Positions 55,115-62,557 of a stretch of DNA of 64,000 nt are shown piece after piece (the first letter of the stretch is position 1; each line of letters starts with the position of its first letter). A program made the translations under genes and the position numbers. The DNA is from Demequina mangrovi. Its GTDB lineage: Bacteria > Actinomycetota > Actinomycetes > Actinomycetales > Demequinaceae. Where the stretch lies: NCBI RefSeq assembly GCF_000759715.1, contig NZ_BBLU01000008.1, forward strand, positions 62,001-126,000. Reading direction: 5' to 3'. The notes beneath the pieces are model-generated. The model searched no databases and was not told the DNA's origin. It saw nothing but the letters and a program-made list of their open reading frames with translations.

Positions 55115-55851
55115 GCGGCCGGGGCCACGCGGGTCCGGTACCCGTGGGTGACGTACGGCATGGGGAACTCGCCGCCGCCGGCCAGCTCGGGGGTGCGCGC
55201 GATGAGGTGCTCGAGCGCGACGTCGAGGTCGACGCGGAAGGCCTCGGGGGCGGTGATGTAGTTGCTGCGCGAGTGCACGAGCGCGCGGAGCCCGTCCGCG
55301 GTGATCGGCCGCTTCCAGGTGAGCTCCTCGATCTCGAGGGGGCCGAAGGGCGCGGGGACGCGAGGCGGTCCCGCCGCGAGCATCGTCTCCGCCGACGAGT
55401 GCCCGATCACGCGGGTGAGCGCGGTCACCCAGTCGCTGCGCTCGTTGCGGATGTTCCATACGAGGCCGAGCACGCCGCCGGGCGCGAGCACGCGGGCGAT
55501 CTCCGTCGCGGCAGCCTCCGGGTCGACCCAGTGCCACGCCTGCCCCATGACGACGGCGTCGACGCTGCCGTCCTCGAGGGGGATCTCCTCCGCCGTGCCG
55601 CGCATGGTCGGCACGCGAGGCACGTGCGCCTCGAGCGTCGCGAGCATCACCGGGTCGGGATCCACCGCGACGACCTCGGCGTGCCGGCAGCGGTGGATCG
55701 CCTCGGTGAGCTTCCCGGTGCCGGCGCCCAGGTCGAGCACGCGTCCGGTGACGCCCTCGAGGAGCCAGTCGACCATCTGGAGCGGGTAGCCCGGGCGGCC
55801 CTTCGCGTAGTCCGACGCGGCCTTGCCGAAGCTGAGCGATCTCTCGTTCAC
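55111..55851 (-). CDS. Class I SAM-dependent methyltransferase
   Basis: A 246-residue methyltransferase of the Methyltransf_11 type. The SAM-binding loop is VLDLGAGTGKLTEAI, with VVAVDPDPVMLATLEAHVP and the post-I segment GTAEEIPLEDGSVDAVVMGQAWHWVDP. It resembles the trans-aconitate/ubiquinone-type small-molecule enzymes; the acceptor is unknown. The GTG at 55851 is chosen because TACGGT lies exactly 6 nt before it; a start at 55878 would add nine residues. It is coupled to the RidA gene. Confidence 0.85.
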   Translation of the reverse strand: MNERSLSFGKAASDYAKGRPGYPLQMVDWLLEGVTGRVLDLGAGTGKLTEAIHRCRHAEVVAVDPDPVMLATLEAHVPRVPTMRGTAEEIPLEDGSVDAVVMGQAWHWVDPEAAATEIARVLAPGGVLGLVWNIRNERSDWVTALTRVIGHSSAETMLAAGPPRVPAPFGPLEIEELTWKRPITADGLRALVHSRSNYITAPEAFRVDLDVALEHLIARTPELAGGGEFPMPYVTHGYRTRVAPAA

Positions 55852-55857
55852 GGGACC

Positions 55858-55863
55858 ACCGTA
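55858..55863 (-). promoter_or_regulatory. Putative -10 box (TACGGT) for a leaderless GTG start
   Basis: On the minus strand TACGGT is followed by 6 nt and the GTG at 55851. It is the same hexamer and spacing as before the carboxylase gene at 4216. Confidence 0.55.
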
Positions 55864-55911
55864 ACCGCGCGCGGGCACGGTCCACGAGGGCCATCGGCCC
55901 GTGCCGGGCGC

Positions 55912-56265
55912 TCAGGCCTTCTTCACCACGGAGGACTTCAGCTGCATCGACCCGAATCCGGGCACCGTGCAGTCGATGTCATGGTCCCCCACGCCGTCGA
56001 CGAGGCGGATGCCGCGCACCTTGGTGCCCACCTTGATGGACTGCGACGAGCCCTTGACCTTGAGGTCCTTGATCACGGTCACGGTGTCGCCGTCGGCGAG
56101 GACGTTGCCCACCGCGTCCTTGATCACGCGCGGGGCGTCCGATGGCGCATCGTCCACCGCCGCGGGGGACCATTCGTGCCCGCACATCGGGCACACGAGC
56201 AGCGCGCCGTCCTCGTACGCGTACTCGCTCGCGCACTCGGGGCACGGTGGGAGGGTGTCGCTCAT
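55912..56265 (-). CDS. PhnA-family zinc-ribbon protein
   Basis: A 117-residue protein often called alkylphosphonate utilisation protein PhnA. A zinc ribbon is formed by CPECASEYAYEDGALLVCPMCGHEW near the N-terminus, and the C-terminal PhnA domain is DAVGNVLADGDTVTVIKDLKVKGSSQSIKVGTKVRGIRLVDG-VGDHDIDC. Despite its name the family has no shown role in phosphonate breakdown, and no phn genes are near. The ATG at 56265 follows a TACGCT box by 6 nt. Confidence 0.92.
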   Translation of the reverse strand: MSDTLPPCPECASEYAYEDGALLVCPMCGHEWSPAAVDDAPSDAPRVIKDAVGNVLADGDTVTVIKDLKVKGSSQSIKVGTKVRGIRLVDGVGDHDIDCTVPGFGSMQLKSSVVKKA

Positions 56266-56271
56266 GCCTCG

Positions 56272-56277
56272 AGCGTA
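56272..56277 (-). promoter_or_regulatory. Putative -10 box (TACGCT) for a leaderless start
   Basis: On the minus strand TACGCT is followed by 6 nt and the PhnA-family ATG at 56265. Confidence 0.5.
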
Positions 56278-56303
56278 GGCCTCCCGGGTCCGTCGGGCCT
56301 GTC

Positions 56304-56333
56304 GGGTGGGCCGGCCGCGGGGCCGGCCCACCC
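56304..56333 (-). terminator. Hairpin terminator of the surface-protein gene
   Basis: Arms GGGTGGGCCGGC (56304-56315) and GCCGGCCCACCC (56322-56333) form a perfect 12-bp stem with a 6-nt loop. It starts 6 nt after the surface-protein stop. No U-tract follows, as for other hairpins in this window. Confidence 0.7.
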
Positions 56334-56339
56334 GGGGGG

Positions 56340-59300
56340 TCAGGCCGCGGTGCGGCGACGCGCGGCGAGCAGCGCCGTCGCGCCGGCGCCGAGCAGGAGC
56401 GCCATCCACGCGAGCGCGGATGCGACGTCGGCGCCGGTCGCGGAGAGGAGCGGCTCCTCGTCGACGTCGTCCACGGGGTCGCCCTCGGTCGCGGCGTCTG
56501 CCGCGTCCGCCTCGTCCGCGGAGCCGTCGACCCCGGCCACGGCGGGCGCGGCCACCACGACGACGACGGTCGCGGTGGTGGTCCCGCCCTCGTGGTCCTC
56601 GACCGTGTAGGTGAAGGAGTCCTCGCCGAAGAAGCCGTCGTCGGGTGTGTACGTCACGGAGCCGTCGGCGCCGATGGTCACGGTGCCGTGCGCGCCGTCC
56701 GTGACGGCGACGATCCTGAGCGCGGTGCCCTCGTCGTCACCCGTGAGGTCGCCGACGGTGAAGGTGACGGGCACCCCGGACTCGGTCGCGGCCTCATCGT
56801 CGGCCGCGACAGGCGTCACCACGACGGTGAGCACGGCGGTGGTGCGCTGACCCGCCGCGTCCTCGACCGTGTACTGCGCGCTCGCCGTGCCGCTGAAGCC
56901 GGCGGCCGGGACGAAGGTGTACGCGCCGTCCGCGGCGATGGAGAGCTCTCCGACGCCGACCGCGAGGCCGTCGTGCGCGACGACGTCGAGGTCGGTGCCG
57001 GAGTCGTTGAGCAGGACGCCCGCGTCGGCGCCGCGCGAGACGGCGGTACCGGCGGAGGTGCGGTCCGCATCGTCGGCCGCGACGGGCGTGACGTCGATGG
57101 TGAGCGTCGCGGTGGCGCGACGCCCCTCGGCGTCCTCGATCGTGTAGTCGGCGGCGACGATGCCGGAGAAGCCGGCTGCCGGCGCGAACGTGTACGAGCC
57201 GTCGCTCGCGATGGCGAGCGTGCCCGCCTCGGCGGCGAGCGCCTCGTGATCGACGACCGTGAGCGCGGTGCCGAGGTCGTTGCGGAGCACGCCGCCCAGC
57301 GCCGACCGGGTCAGCGCCGTGCCCGCGGTGGTGGCATCGGCATCGTCCACCGCCGCGACGTCGACCGCGATGGTGAGGGTCGCGCTCGTGCGCTGGCCTG
57401 CGCCGTCCTCGACCGTGTAGGTGGTGACCACGGTGCCGGAGAAGGCGGCCGGCGGGACGTAGTCGTACGAGCCGTCGGCGTGCAGGGTGAGCGTGCCCTC
57501 GTCCGCGGGGATCGGGGTGCTGCCGACGACGGTGAGCGCCGTGCCCTCGTCGTTGGCGAGCACGCCGCCGCCGGCGCCGCGCGACAGCGGGGTCGAGGCC
57601 GGGGTGCCCGCGACATCGTCCACCGCGGACGGCGTGACGGTCACCGTGACGGTCGCGGCGACGCGCTGGCCCGCGGCGTCCTCGACCGTGTAGGTGAAGG
57701 AGTCGGTCCCCGAGAAGCCCGCGTCCGGCGTATAGGTCGCCGCGCCGGCGGAGTCGACGACGACGGTTCCGTGCGTGCCGTGCGTGGCCGTCACGACCTC
57801 GAGAGCGGAGCCCTCGTCGTCGTCGATCAGCTGCGCCTGCGTCAGGACGAGCGGCGTGCCGGCGACGGTGGTGCCCGCATCGGGTCCGGCGACCGGCGTG
57901 ACCGTGACCGTGAGCGTCGACGTCGCGGTCTGGCCCGAGGCGTCGACGGCGGTGTACGTGGTGCTCGCCGTGCCGGAGAAACCGGCCGCGGGCGTGTAGG
58001 TGTAGCCGCCGTCGGTCGCGATCGCGAGCGTGCCCTGGGCGGGCGGCAGCGCGACGGAGCCGGAGACGGTGAGGCCGGTGCCCGCATCGTCCGCGAGGAC
58101 GCCCTCGGCCGCGGCGCGCGTGATCGGCGTGCCCGCCTCGGTCGCGTCGCTGTCCGCGACCGCCACCGGGGTGACGTCGACGCTCACCGTCGCGGTCGCG
58201 GTCTGACCCGCGGAGTCGGTGACGGTGTAGGTGAACGCATCGGGACCGGAGTAGCCCGCGGCGGGCGCGTAGACCACGTCCCCGCTGGAGAGCGCGACGG
58301 TGCCGCGCGTCGGATCGGTCACGGACGTGACGCCGAGGCTCGAGCCGCGGTCGCCGTCGAGGAGGTCCGCGGCGCTCCAGCGCAGCGGGGTGTCCACGGG
58401 GGTGGTGCCGGAGTCCGCGTCCGCCGTGGGCGTCACCGTGATGGTGAGCGTCGCGGTGTCCGTGGCGCCGTCCGCGTCCTGGATCGAGTAGTCAGCCGAC
58501 ACGATGCCCGAGAAGCCGGGCGCCGGGGTGTAGGCGTAGCCGCCGTCGGCCGCGATGGCGAGCGCGCCGCCGCCCGAGACCGGGAGGTGCCCGGTGACCT
58601 CGAGGTCGCCTCCGATGTCGTTGATCAGGACGCCCTCGGCCGCGCCGCGCGTGAGGGCGATGTCGACGGAGGTCACGTCCGCATCATCGGCCGCCGAGGC
58701 CGGCGCGTGGACGGTCACGGTGCTGGTCACGGGGGTGAGCGGCGACGAGTCCTCGTCGTCCGCCTCCGCGGTCGCGGTGTTGAGCACGTAGCCACGCGCC
58801 GCATCGGCCGAGGTGACCACGTGCGACGCGGTGCAGTGCACGGTGGAGTGCGCGGCGACGCTCGCCCACGAGCAGCCCGCCGTGACCGCGGTCGGGTCCG
58901 AGACCACCACGTCGTTGAGGGGCACGTTGCCCGTGTTGGCGAAGGCGAGATCGAAGGTGAGGGTGTCGCCGACGGCCACCTCTCCCCCGGTGTGGCTCTT
59001 CGTCAGGGACATGCCCGGCGTGGCCGGCCACTCCATGGTGATCGCGTAGTCCTCGACCTCGCCAGCGGAGGAGAAGCCCTCCGGCGTCAGCTCCGCGACG
59101 GTCGGCGCGATGCGGAAGCGGGCGAAGGTCTCTTGGGTGGCGAGGCCCGGCGCGGTCGCCGGGGCGGTGAAGGTGAGGTCGACCATGCCGCCGCCCGCGG
59201 GGCACTCGACCACGGTCGAGCGCTCGGAGGCGTCGAACGCGCCGTCGCCGTCGAGGTCGATCCAGCCGGCGACGTGGCCCTCGTCGGCCGCGGTCGCGTG

Positions 59301-60476
59301 GCACGCGACGTCGGTGACGGTGAAGGTGCCGTCGGGCTCGACGTCGTACCCGGCGGCGAGCGTCACGCCGTCCTCGTCGTCGGAGCCCTTCGCATCGTCC
59401 GCTGCTGCGTCCGCGCTGGGCTGCGCGACGCCGTCGAAGTCGACGGTCGCGCCGAGGCGGAGCGTCGGCGCGAGCTGCTCGGCGAGGGTCATGGTGAAGA
59501 TGCCCTGTCCAGTGCCGCTGGTGTACGGCTCGGGCTCGCCGCCGGTGAAGGAGGCCTGGCTCAGCGCGGCCGCGGCGCCGTATGTCGAGGGCGCGTCGCC
59601 GAAGTCGACGTCGATGACTACGCCGAGCGCGATGGCCTCCTTGCCGCGGCCCTCGAGGGTGACGTCCGTCGCGGCGGAGACGCCGTCCATGAACGCGACC
59701 GCCATGGGGTTGGGCGCCATGCCGGCGGTGGACGACTCGCACGTGGTGTCGGCCGCGCCGCGCAGCGAGAGCGTCTGGTTGCCGCCCGCGCTGGTGAGCT
59801 GCGCGTAGGTGTCGTTGGTGCAGTCGACGCCGCGGGTGCGGTCGAGGATGCGCCACGTGCCCGCGCTCGAGATGGTCGCTCCGACGTTCTCGGTGAAGCC
59901 GCTGGCGGAGACCGAGGACTCGGCGCTGGCGAGCACCAGGCCCGCGAGCTCGATCGGCGTCGTGCCTGCAGCGGTCACGAGCGCGGCGTCGCACGCGAAG
60001 TCGAAGTTCACGGTGTTCGCGTTGTGGATGGCCGCGAGGCCGGCGACCAGCGTGTTGGAGGTGCCGGTGCCACCCGAGTGGTAGAGCTCGTCGAGGCCGT
60101 CGCCGCGCCACGTGCCGCTGGCGTAGGCCTCGATCAGCCTGCCGCCGGAGCCGGACACGGAGTCCGAACCGCGCGTGCGGACGAGGTCGTCGATGGTGCA
60201 GGACACCACGATCTCCTCGTCGCCGATCTCGATGGTCTCGGTCGTGGAGATGCGCCCGGATCCGTCGGGGACCAGGTCCTCGCCGGACGCGCCCCAGGTG
60301 ATCCACTGGACCGACGGGAAGCGGGCGTCGCCGTCGGTGGCGACGGCGGCCCCGGCGGCGGGTGCGGTGAGCACCGCGGGCACGACGGTGACGACCGTCA
60401 GCGCGGTGACGACGGCGGCCGCCGGAAGGCGGCGCCGGGGCGCGCGGGCGCGCGAAAGCCTGATGGCTCGGTTCAC
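56340..60476 (-). CDS. Large adhesin-like surface protein (CshA-type N-terminus, GEVED, eight tandem repeats, cell-wall sorting end)
   Basis: A 1378-residue secreted protein. Signal peptide to about residue 43 (VTALTVVTVVPAVLTAPAAGA). About 50-285 resembles the non-repetitive CshA fibril domain. A GEVED domain follows (VDFGDAPSTYG at about 290, SAGEVEDYAI at about 472). Next is a DUF7507/DUF11-like domain (SLTKSHTGGEVAVGDTLTFDLAFANTG, 490-590). Then come eight Ig/CshA-type repeats of about 89 residues, about 595-1310, each beginning like VAADDxxxTxAGTxxTR and containing YTPAAGFSG and YTVEDAAGQ. The C-terminus has LSATGA at about 1344, a hydrophobic helix and ARRRTAA, a plausible sortase signal although not LPXTG. 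The GTG start has GAGGAA upstream. Likely an adhesin; no sortase gene is nearby. Confidence 0.88.
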   Translation of the reverse strand: MNRAIRLSRARAPRRRLPAAAVVTALTVVTVVPAVLTAPAAGAAVATDGDARFPSVQWITWGASGEDLVPDGSGRISTTETIEIGDEEIVVSCTIDDLVRTRGSDSVSGSGGRLIEAYASGTWRGDGLDELYHSGGTGTSNTLVAGLAAIHNANTVNFDFACDAALVTAAGTTPIELAGLVLASAESSVSASGFTENVGATISSAGTWRILDRTRGVDCTNDTYAQLTSAGGNQTLSLRGAADTTCESSTAGMAPNPMAVAFMDGVSAATDVTLEGRGKEAIALGVVIDVDFGDAPSTYGAAAALSQASFTGGEPEPYTSGTGQGIFTMTLAEQLAPTLRLGATVDFDGVAQPSADAAADDAKGSDDEDGVTLAAGYDVEPDGTFTVTDVACHATAADEGHVAGWIDLDGDGAFDASERSTVVECPAGGGMVDLTFTAPATAPGLATQETFARFRIAPTVAELTPEGFSSAGEVEDYAITMEWPATPGMSLTKSHTGGEVAVGDTLTFDLAFANTGNVPLNDVVVSDPTAVTAGCSWASVAAHSTVHCTASHVVTSADAARGYVLNTATAEADDEDSSPLTPVTSTVTVHAPASAADDADVTSVDIALTRGAAEGVLINDIGGDLEVTGHLPVSGGGALAIAADGGYAYTPAPGFSGIVSADYSIQDADGATDTATLTITVTPTADADSGTTPVDTPLRWSAADLLDGDRGSSLGVTSVTDPTRGTVALSSGDVVYAPAAGYSGPDAFTYTVTDSAGQTATATVSVDVTPVAVADSDATEAGTPITRAAAEGVLADDAGTGLTVSGSVALPPAQGTLAIATDGGYTYTPAAGFSGTASTTYTAVDASGQTATSTLTVTVTPVAGPDAGTTVAGTPLVLTQAQLIDDDEGSALEVVTATHGTHGTVVVDSAGAATYTPDAGFSGTDSFTYTVEDAAGQRVAATVTVTVTPSAVDDVAGTPASTPLSRGAGGGVLANDEGTALTVVGSTPIPADEGTLTLHADGSYDYVPPAAFSGTVVTTYTVEDGAGQRTSATLTIAVDVAAVDDADATTAGTALTRSALGGVLRNDLGTALTVVDHEALAAEAGTLAIASDGSYTFAPAAGFSGIVAADYTIEDAEGRRATATLTIDVTPVAADDADRTSAGTAVSRGADAGVLLNDSGTDLDVVAHDGLAVGVGELSIAADGAYTFVPAAGFSGTASAQYTVEDAAGQRTTAVLTVVVTPVAADDEAATESGVPVTFTVGDLTGDDEGTALRIVAVTDGAHGTVTIGADGSVTYTPDDGFFGEDSFTYTVEDHEGGTTTATVVVVVAAPAVAGVDGSADEADAADAATEGDPVDDVDEEPLLSATGADVASALAWMALLLGAGATALLAARRRTAA

Positions 60477-60584
60477 AGGAGTTCCTCAGCTCGTGCCTTG
60501 TTCGCCCGGGCAGGAGCCCGCGCACACTCCCTCAGCGGCGCGGGACCTCGATCCGGGACGTCAAGGTCTGTCAACAACCCATGA

Positions 60585-60590
60585 AATATA
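60585..60590 (-). promoter_or_regulatory. Probable -10 box (TATATT) of the surface-protein gene
   Basis: TATATT on the minus strand sits in the only clearly A/T-rich stretch of this region, about 110 nt upstream of the GTG at 60476. The -35 position (around CACATT, 60608-60613) is weak, which would suit activator dependence. Confidence 0.45.
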
Positions 60591-60627
60591 GCCATTCTGC
60601 GTATCAAATGTGAGGTACGCCACGCCG

Positions 60628-60642
60628 GTGACGTGGGTCACA
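60628..60642. promoter_or_regulatory. CRP/GlxR-like dyad
   Basis: GTGACGTGGGTCACA fits the CRP-family consensus TGTGA-N6-TCACA in all but the first base. It is centred about 57 bp upstream of the transcription start expected from the TATATT box, close to a class I activator position. Confidence 0.5.
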
Positions 60643-60723
60643 CGCCTGGTGCCCTTCTTGGGACTTCAGTTCGCACTGTCCCGTCGCCTGCCTCGTGCGC
60701 CCCCGCGCACCCCGCGCACCCCA

Positions 60724-60772
60724 GCGGGACATGAGTGCCGGATCCGGCTCAGATCCGGCACTCATGTCCCGC
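60724..60772. repeat. Short palindromic repeat element, copy D
   Basis: Arms 60724-60744 and 60752-60772 are a perfect 21-bp inverted repeat with a 7-nt loop. The outer GCGGGACATG/CATGTCCCGC and the 29-nt centre length are the same as in copy C at 37351-37401, and about 20 of 29 centre bases agree. It lies about 155 bp beyond the stop of the leftward HEAT-like gene. Confidence 0.75.
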
Positions 60773-60858
60773 CAGCGCGCAGGCCGGCGCACTCGCTGAA
60801 GCCGAGCACCGGTGCGTGCCATGGCACCAGCGACATCGCCGTCCGCTGAGACACCGGC

Positions 60859-60882
60859 GCCCGCACACGTGCGTGTGCGGGC
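60859..60882 (-). terminator. Perfect hairpin downstream of the HEAT-like gene
   Basis: GCCCGCACAC (60859-60868) and GTGTGCGGGC (60873-60882) form a perfect 10-bp stem with loop GTGC, 43 nt past the stop codon at 60926. It lacks a U-tract. Confidence 0.6.
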
Positions 60883-60925
60883 ACTCCCGTGTCAGCCACA
60901 CGCCAGGCCGAATGGTGCTTCGTAC

Positions 60926-61540
60926 CTAGTGCTCCGCGCGCTCGCCTGCCTGGAAGAGCATGAAACGTGCGTGGGCCCGGTTCATCTCATCCGGGTCGTC
61001 CACGAGCGCCCGCGCGAAGCGGAGGTCTCCATCCCTCATCGTGAGCAGCGACCACCTGACCACCGCAGACCGGTCCGCCAACAGCTCAAGTGCGAGGTCG
61101 TCGGGGATCGTGGTCGATGCGGCCACCGCGGCACGCACCTCTGCACGGCGGTCTCGCGCGAGCAGCCTCATGAGGTCAGCGGGGCGATGATCAGGCTGCG
61201 CTACTGCGGCGCGAACCTTGGGATCCGGGTCGGCCACGAGCCGGTCGAGAGTGGTGCGATCGTTTGCGGTGAGCGCCAACCCCTCCCGCCCCTCACGACG
61301 AGGGTGCGCGCAGACCGCGTCCCGCACCTCGAGGGACAACGTGTCGCCAAGCTGTCCGACCGCCGAGGCCAGATGCTTGTCACCCGTCGCAAGGGCGGCC
61401 AGCCTGACGGCATCGCCAGCGCCAGGGTTCTGCGCCGCGCTCCACCGAACATGCCAATCGCGGTGCGACAGGCGACCGAACAGGACCTCGTCCGAGGTTG
61501 TCGGATCCTCGGCCAGCGCTTGATCTGCGGCGATGCTCAC
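60926..61540 (-). CDS. HEAT/leucine-rich-variant-like repeat protein
   Basis: A 204-residue helical protein built of short repeats around Asp/Arg-Val-Arg: HRDWHVRWSAAQNPGAGD, DPDPKVRAAVAQPDHRPADLMRLLARDRRAEVRAAVAASTTIPDDLALELLADRSAVVRWSLL. This is the pattern of HEAT-like or LRV repeat proteins, which are usually protein- or nucleic-acid-binding scaffolds. No enzyme motif is seen. The GTG start follows a TAGGTT box by 6 nt. Upstream lies one of the two 64-bp repeats that bracket the hepT/mntA pair, so its promoter region shares sequence with that of mntA. Function unknown. Confidence 0.75.
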   Translation of the reverse strand: MSIAADQALAEDPTTSDEVLFGRLSHRDWHVRWSAAQNPGAGDAVRLAALATGDKHLASAVGQLGDTLSLEVRDAVCAHPRREGREGLALTANDRTTLDRLVADPDPKVRAAVAQPDHRPADLMRLLARDRRAEVRAAVAASTTIPDDLALELLADRSAVVRWSLLTMRDGDLRFARALVDDPDEMNRAHARFMLFQAGERAEH

Positions 61541-61546
61541 GGGGAG

Positions 61547-61552
61547 AACCTA
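61547..61552 (-). promoter_or_regulatory. Putative -10 box (TAGGTT) for a leaderless GTG start
   Basis: On the minus strand TAGGTT is followed by CTCCCC and the GTG at 61540. Confidence 0.55.
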
Positions 61553-61603
61553 GCCGCACGACCACGGCCGAGAAAGACCGGCAAGGTGCTCACCGCAGAA
61601 CTT

Positions 61604-61667
61604 CAGAGGTTGAACCGGAACTACACGTTGAACCTGAACTCGACCACGTTCCGCAGCCGAGCAACCT
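61604..61667. repeat. 64-bp direct repeat, left copy
   Basis: Begins CAGAGGTTGAACC and ends CAACCT; 59 of 64 bases match the copy at 62413-62476, in the same orientation, 809 bp away. Inside is an imperfect tandem pair of GTTGAACCGGAACT with a 4-nt spacer. A further short match (GACCGGC then AGG) lies 28 nt before each copy. It sits between the hepT stop and the HEAT-like gene. Confidence 0.85.
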
Positions 61668-61678
61668 CACAACAGCGC

Positions 61679-62032
61679 TCAGGCCCCTGACGCACGGCCG
61701 CCCTCGACGTGCTGCCGCAGCGCCTCGGCCAGCGGCGGGAGATGGTGCTCCACCACGTCCCGGATCACTTCGAGGTCGACCCCGAAGTACCGATGGACGA
61801 GGATGTTCCGGAAGCCGCGGATCTGGGGCCAGGCGATCTCGGGGTGTGCGTCGACTACGTCAGGGGTCAGGTGGTTTGCAGCCTCGCCGATGACCTGGAG
61901 GTTGCGCTCGATCGCATCCTCGACCATGTCGACGAGGTCGACAACTCCCGCGTCGAGCAGGGCGACGTAGCGACGGCACCGCTCGATCGACTCGAGGATG
62001 TCCGCGATCCGCTGCTCGACGCTTCGCGTCAC
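61679..62032 (-). CDS. hepT: HepT-type HEPN ribonuclease toxin
   Basis: A 117-residue HEPN-domain protein. The catalytic RX4HXY motif is intact as Arg75-Asn-Ile-Leu-Val-His80-Arg-Tyr82 in RGFRNILVHRYFG. HepT toxins are RNases silenced by AMPylation from the partner nucleotidyltransferase MntA (type VII toxin-antitoxin). The GTG start overlaps the mntA stop by 4 nt (GTGA), so antitoxin is made first and the toxin is translated by coupling. Length and motif are normal, so the module should be functional. Confidence 0.92.
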   Translation of the reverse strand: MTRSVEQRIADILESIERCRRYVALLDAGVVDLVDMVEDAIERNLQVIGEAANHLTPDVVDAHPEIAWPQIRGFRNILVHRYFGVDLEVIRDVVEHHLPPLAEALRQHVEGGRASGA

Positions 62033-62358
62033 AGGGCGACCGAATCCTCGACGGCCGACTTCGAGATGGGCCTCCTGAGCAGCTGCTCCGGGAACACATC
62101 GATGTCGTCACGGCCGAACAGCGCCCGAACCTCCTCAAGGAGACCGGAGGCCCGCATGAAGACGTTGCCGTCCGCGGGGTCCATGTCCACGAGGATGTCG
62201 ACATCGCTGCCCGCGTGCGCCGTTCCGCGCGCGACCGAGCCGAACAATCGCGGACGAGTCGCTCCGTAGCGCGCCAGTACTGCGTCGAACTCCTCGCGAC
62301 GCGCGTCGATGAGCCCGCGCAGCGCGAGCGTCTCGGGCGTCACGTCGACCTCGGACAT
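62029..62358 (-). CDS. mntA: MntA-type minimal nucleotidyltransferase antitoxin
   Basis: A 109-residue minimal nucleotidyltransferase. The canonical GSX10DXD signature is complete: Gly40-Ser41 and Asp52/Asp54 in LFGSVARGTAHAGSDVDILVDMD. MntA transfers AMP to HepT and so neutralises it. The ATG at 62358 follows a TATCCT box by 6 nt. The right-hand 64-bp repeat lies 55 bp upstream of the start. The bases of this pair look slightly less G+C-rich than the flanking core genes, consistent with acquisition, but this is only an impression. Confidence 0.92.
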   Translation of the reverse strand: MSEVDVTPETLALRGLIDARREEFDAVLARYGATRPRLFGSVARGTAHAGSDVDILVDMDPADGNVFMRASGLLEEVRALFGRDDIDVFPEQLLRRPISKSAVEDSVAL

Positions 62359-62364
62359 AGGCCC

Positions 62365-62370
62365 AGGATA
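62365..62370 (-). promoter_or_regulatory. Putative -10 box (TATCCT) for leaderless mntA
   Basis: On the minus strand TATCCT is followed by GGGCCT and the ATG at 62358. Confidence 0.55.
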
Positions 62371-62412
62371 ACGAGGCCCACCCAGACCGGCGAGGATGCT
62401 ATCTCGAGGGGC

Positions 62413-62476
62413 CAGAGGTTGAACCGGAACTACACGTTGAACCGGAACTCGACCGCATTCCGTAGCCGACCAACCT
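62413..62476. repeat. 64-bp direct repeat, right copy
   Basis: Same orientation as the copy at 61604-61667, with five mismatches. Here the internal 14-nt tandem GTTGAACCGGAACT is exact in both units, separated by ACAC. It lies between the aldo/keto reductase stop (62558) and mntA; nothing else is seen in that 199-bp gap. Confidence 0.85.
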
Positions 62477-62557
62477 GTGACGACTCGCGAACGAAGGAAG
62501 CGGGCACCTCGAACGTCGCACCGCTCGAGGTACCCGCCCGTCACGTCGGAGCCAGGA

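Larger units (their letters stand above)
60477..60925. other. 449-bp non-coding gap upstream of the surface-protein gene
   Basis: No gene is supported here. From left to right it holds the leader and probable promoter of the surface protein, an A/T-rich pocket (60583-60612), a CRP-like dyad, palindromic repeat D, and a perfect hairpin just past the HEAT-like gene's end. These are listed separately. Confidence 0.7.

Noticed and set aside
56142-60584. A 1480-codon open frame on the plus strand opposite the surface-protein gene
   Set aside because: It is Arg/Gly/Ala-rich, has no domain or start signal, and mirrors the codon bias of the real minus-strand gene.
61576-61667. Extending the direct repeats to 92 bp to include GACCGGC and AGG
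   Set aside because: The segment between these words and CAGAGG does not align well, so only the 64-bp core is claimed.
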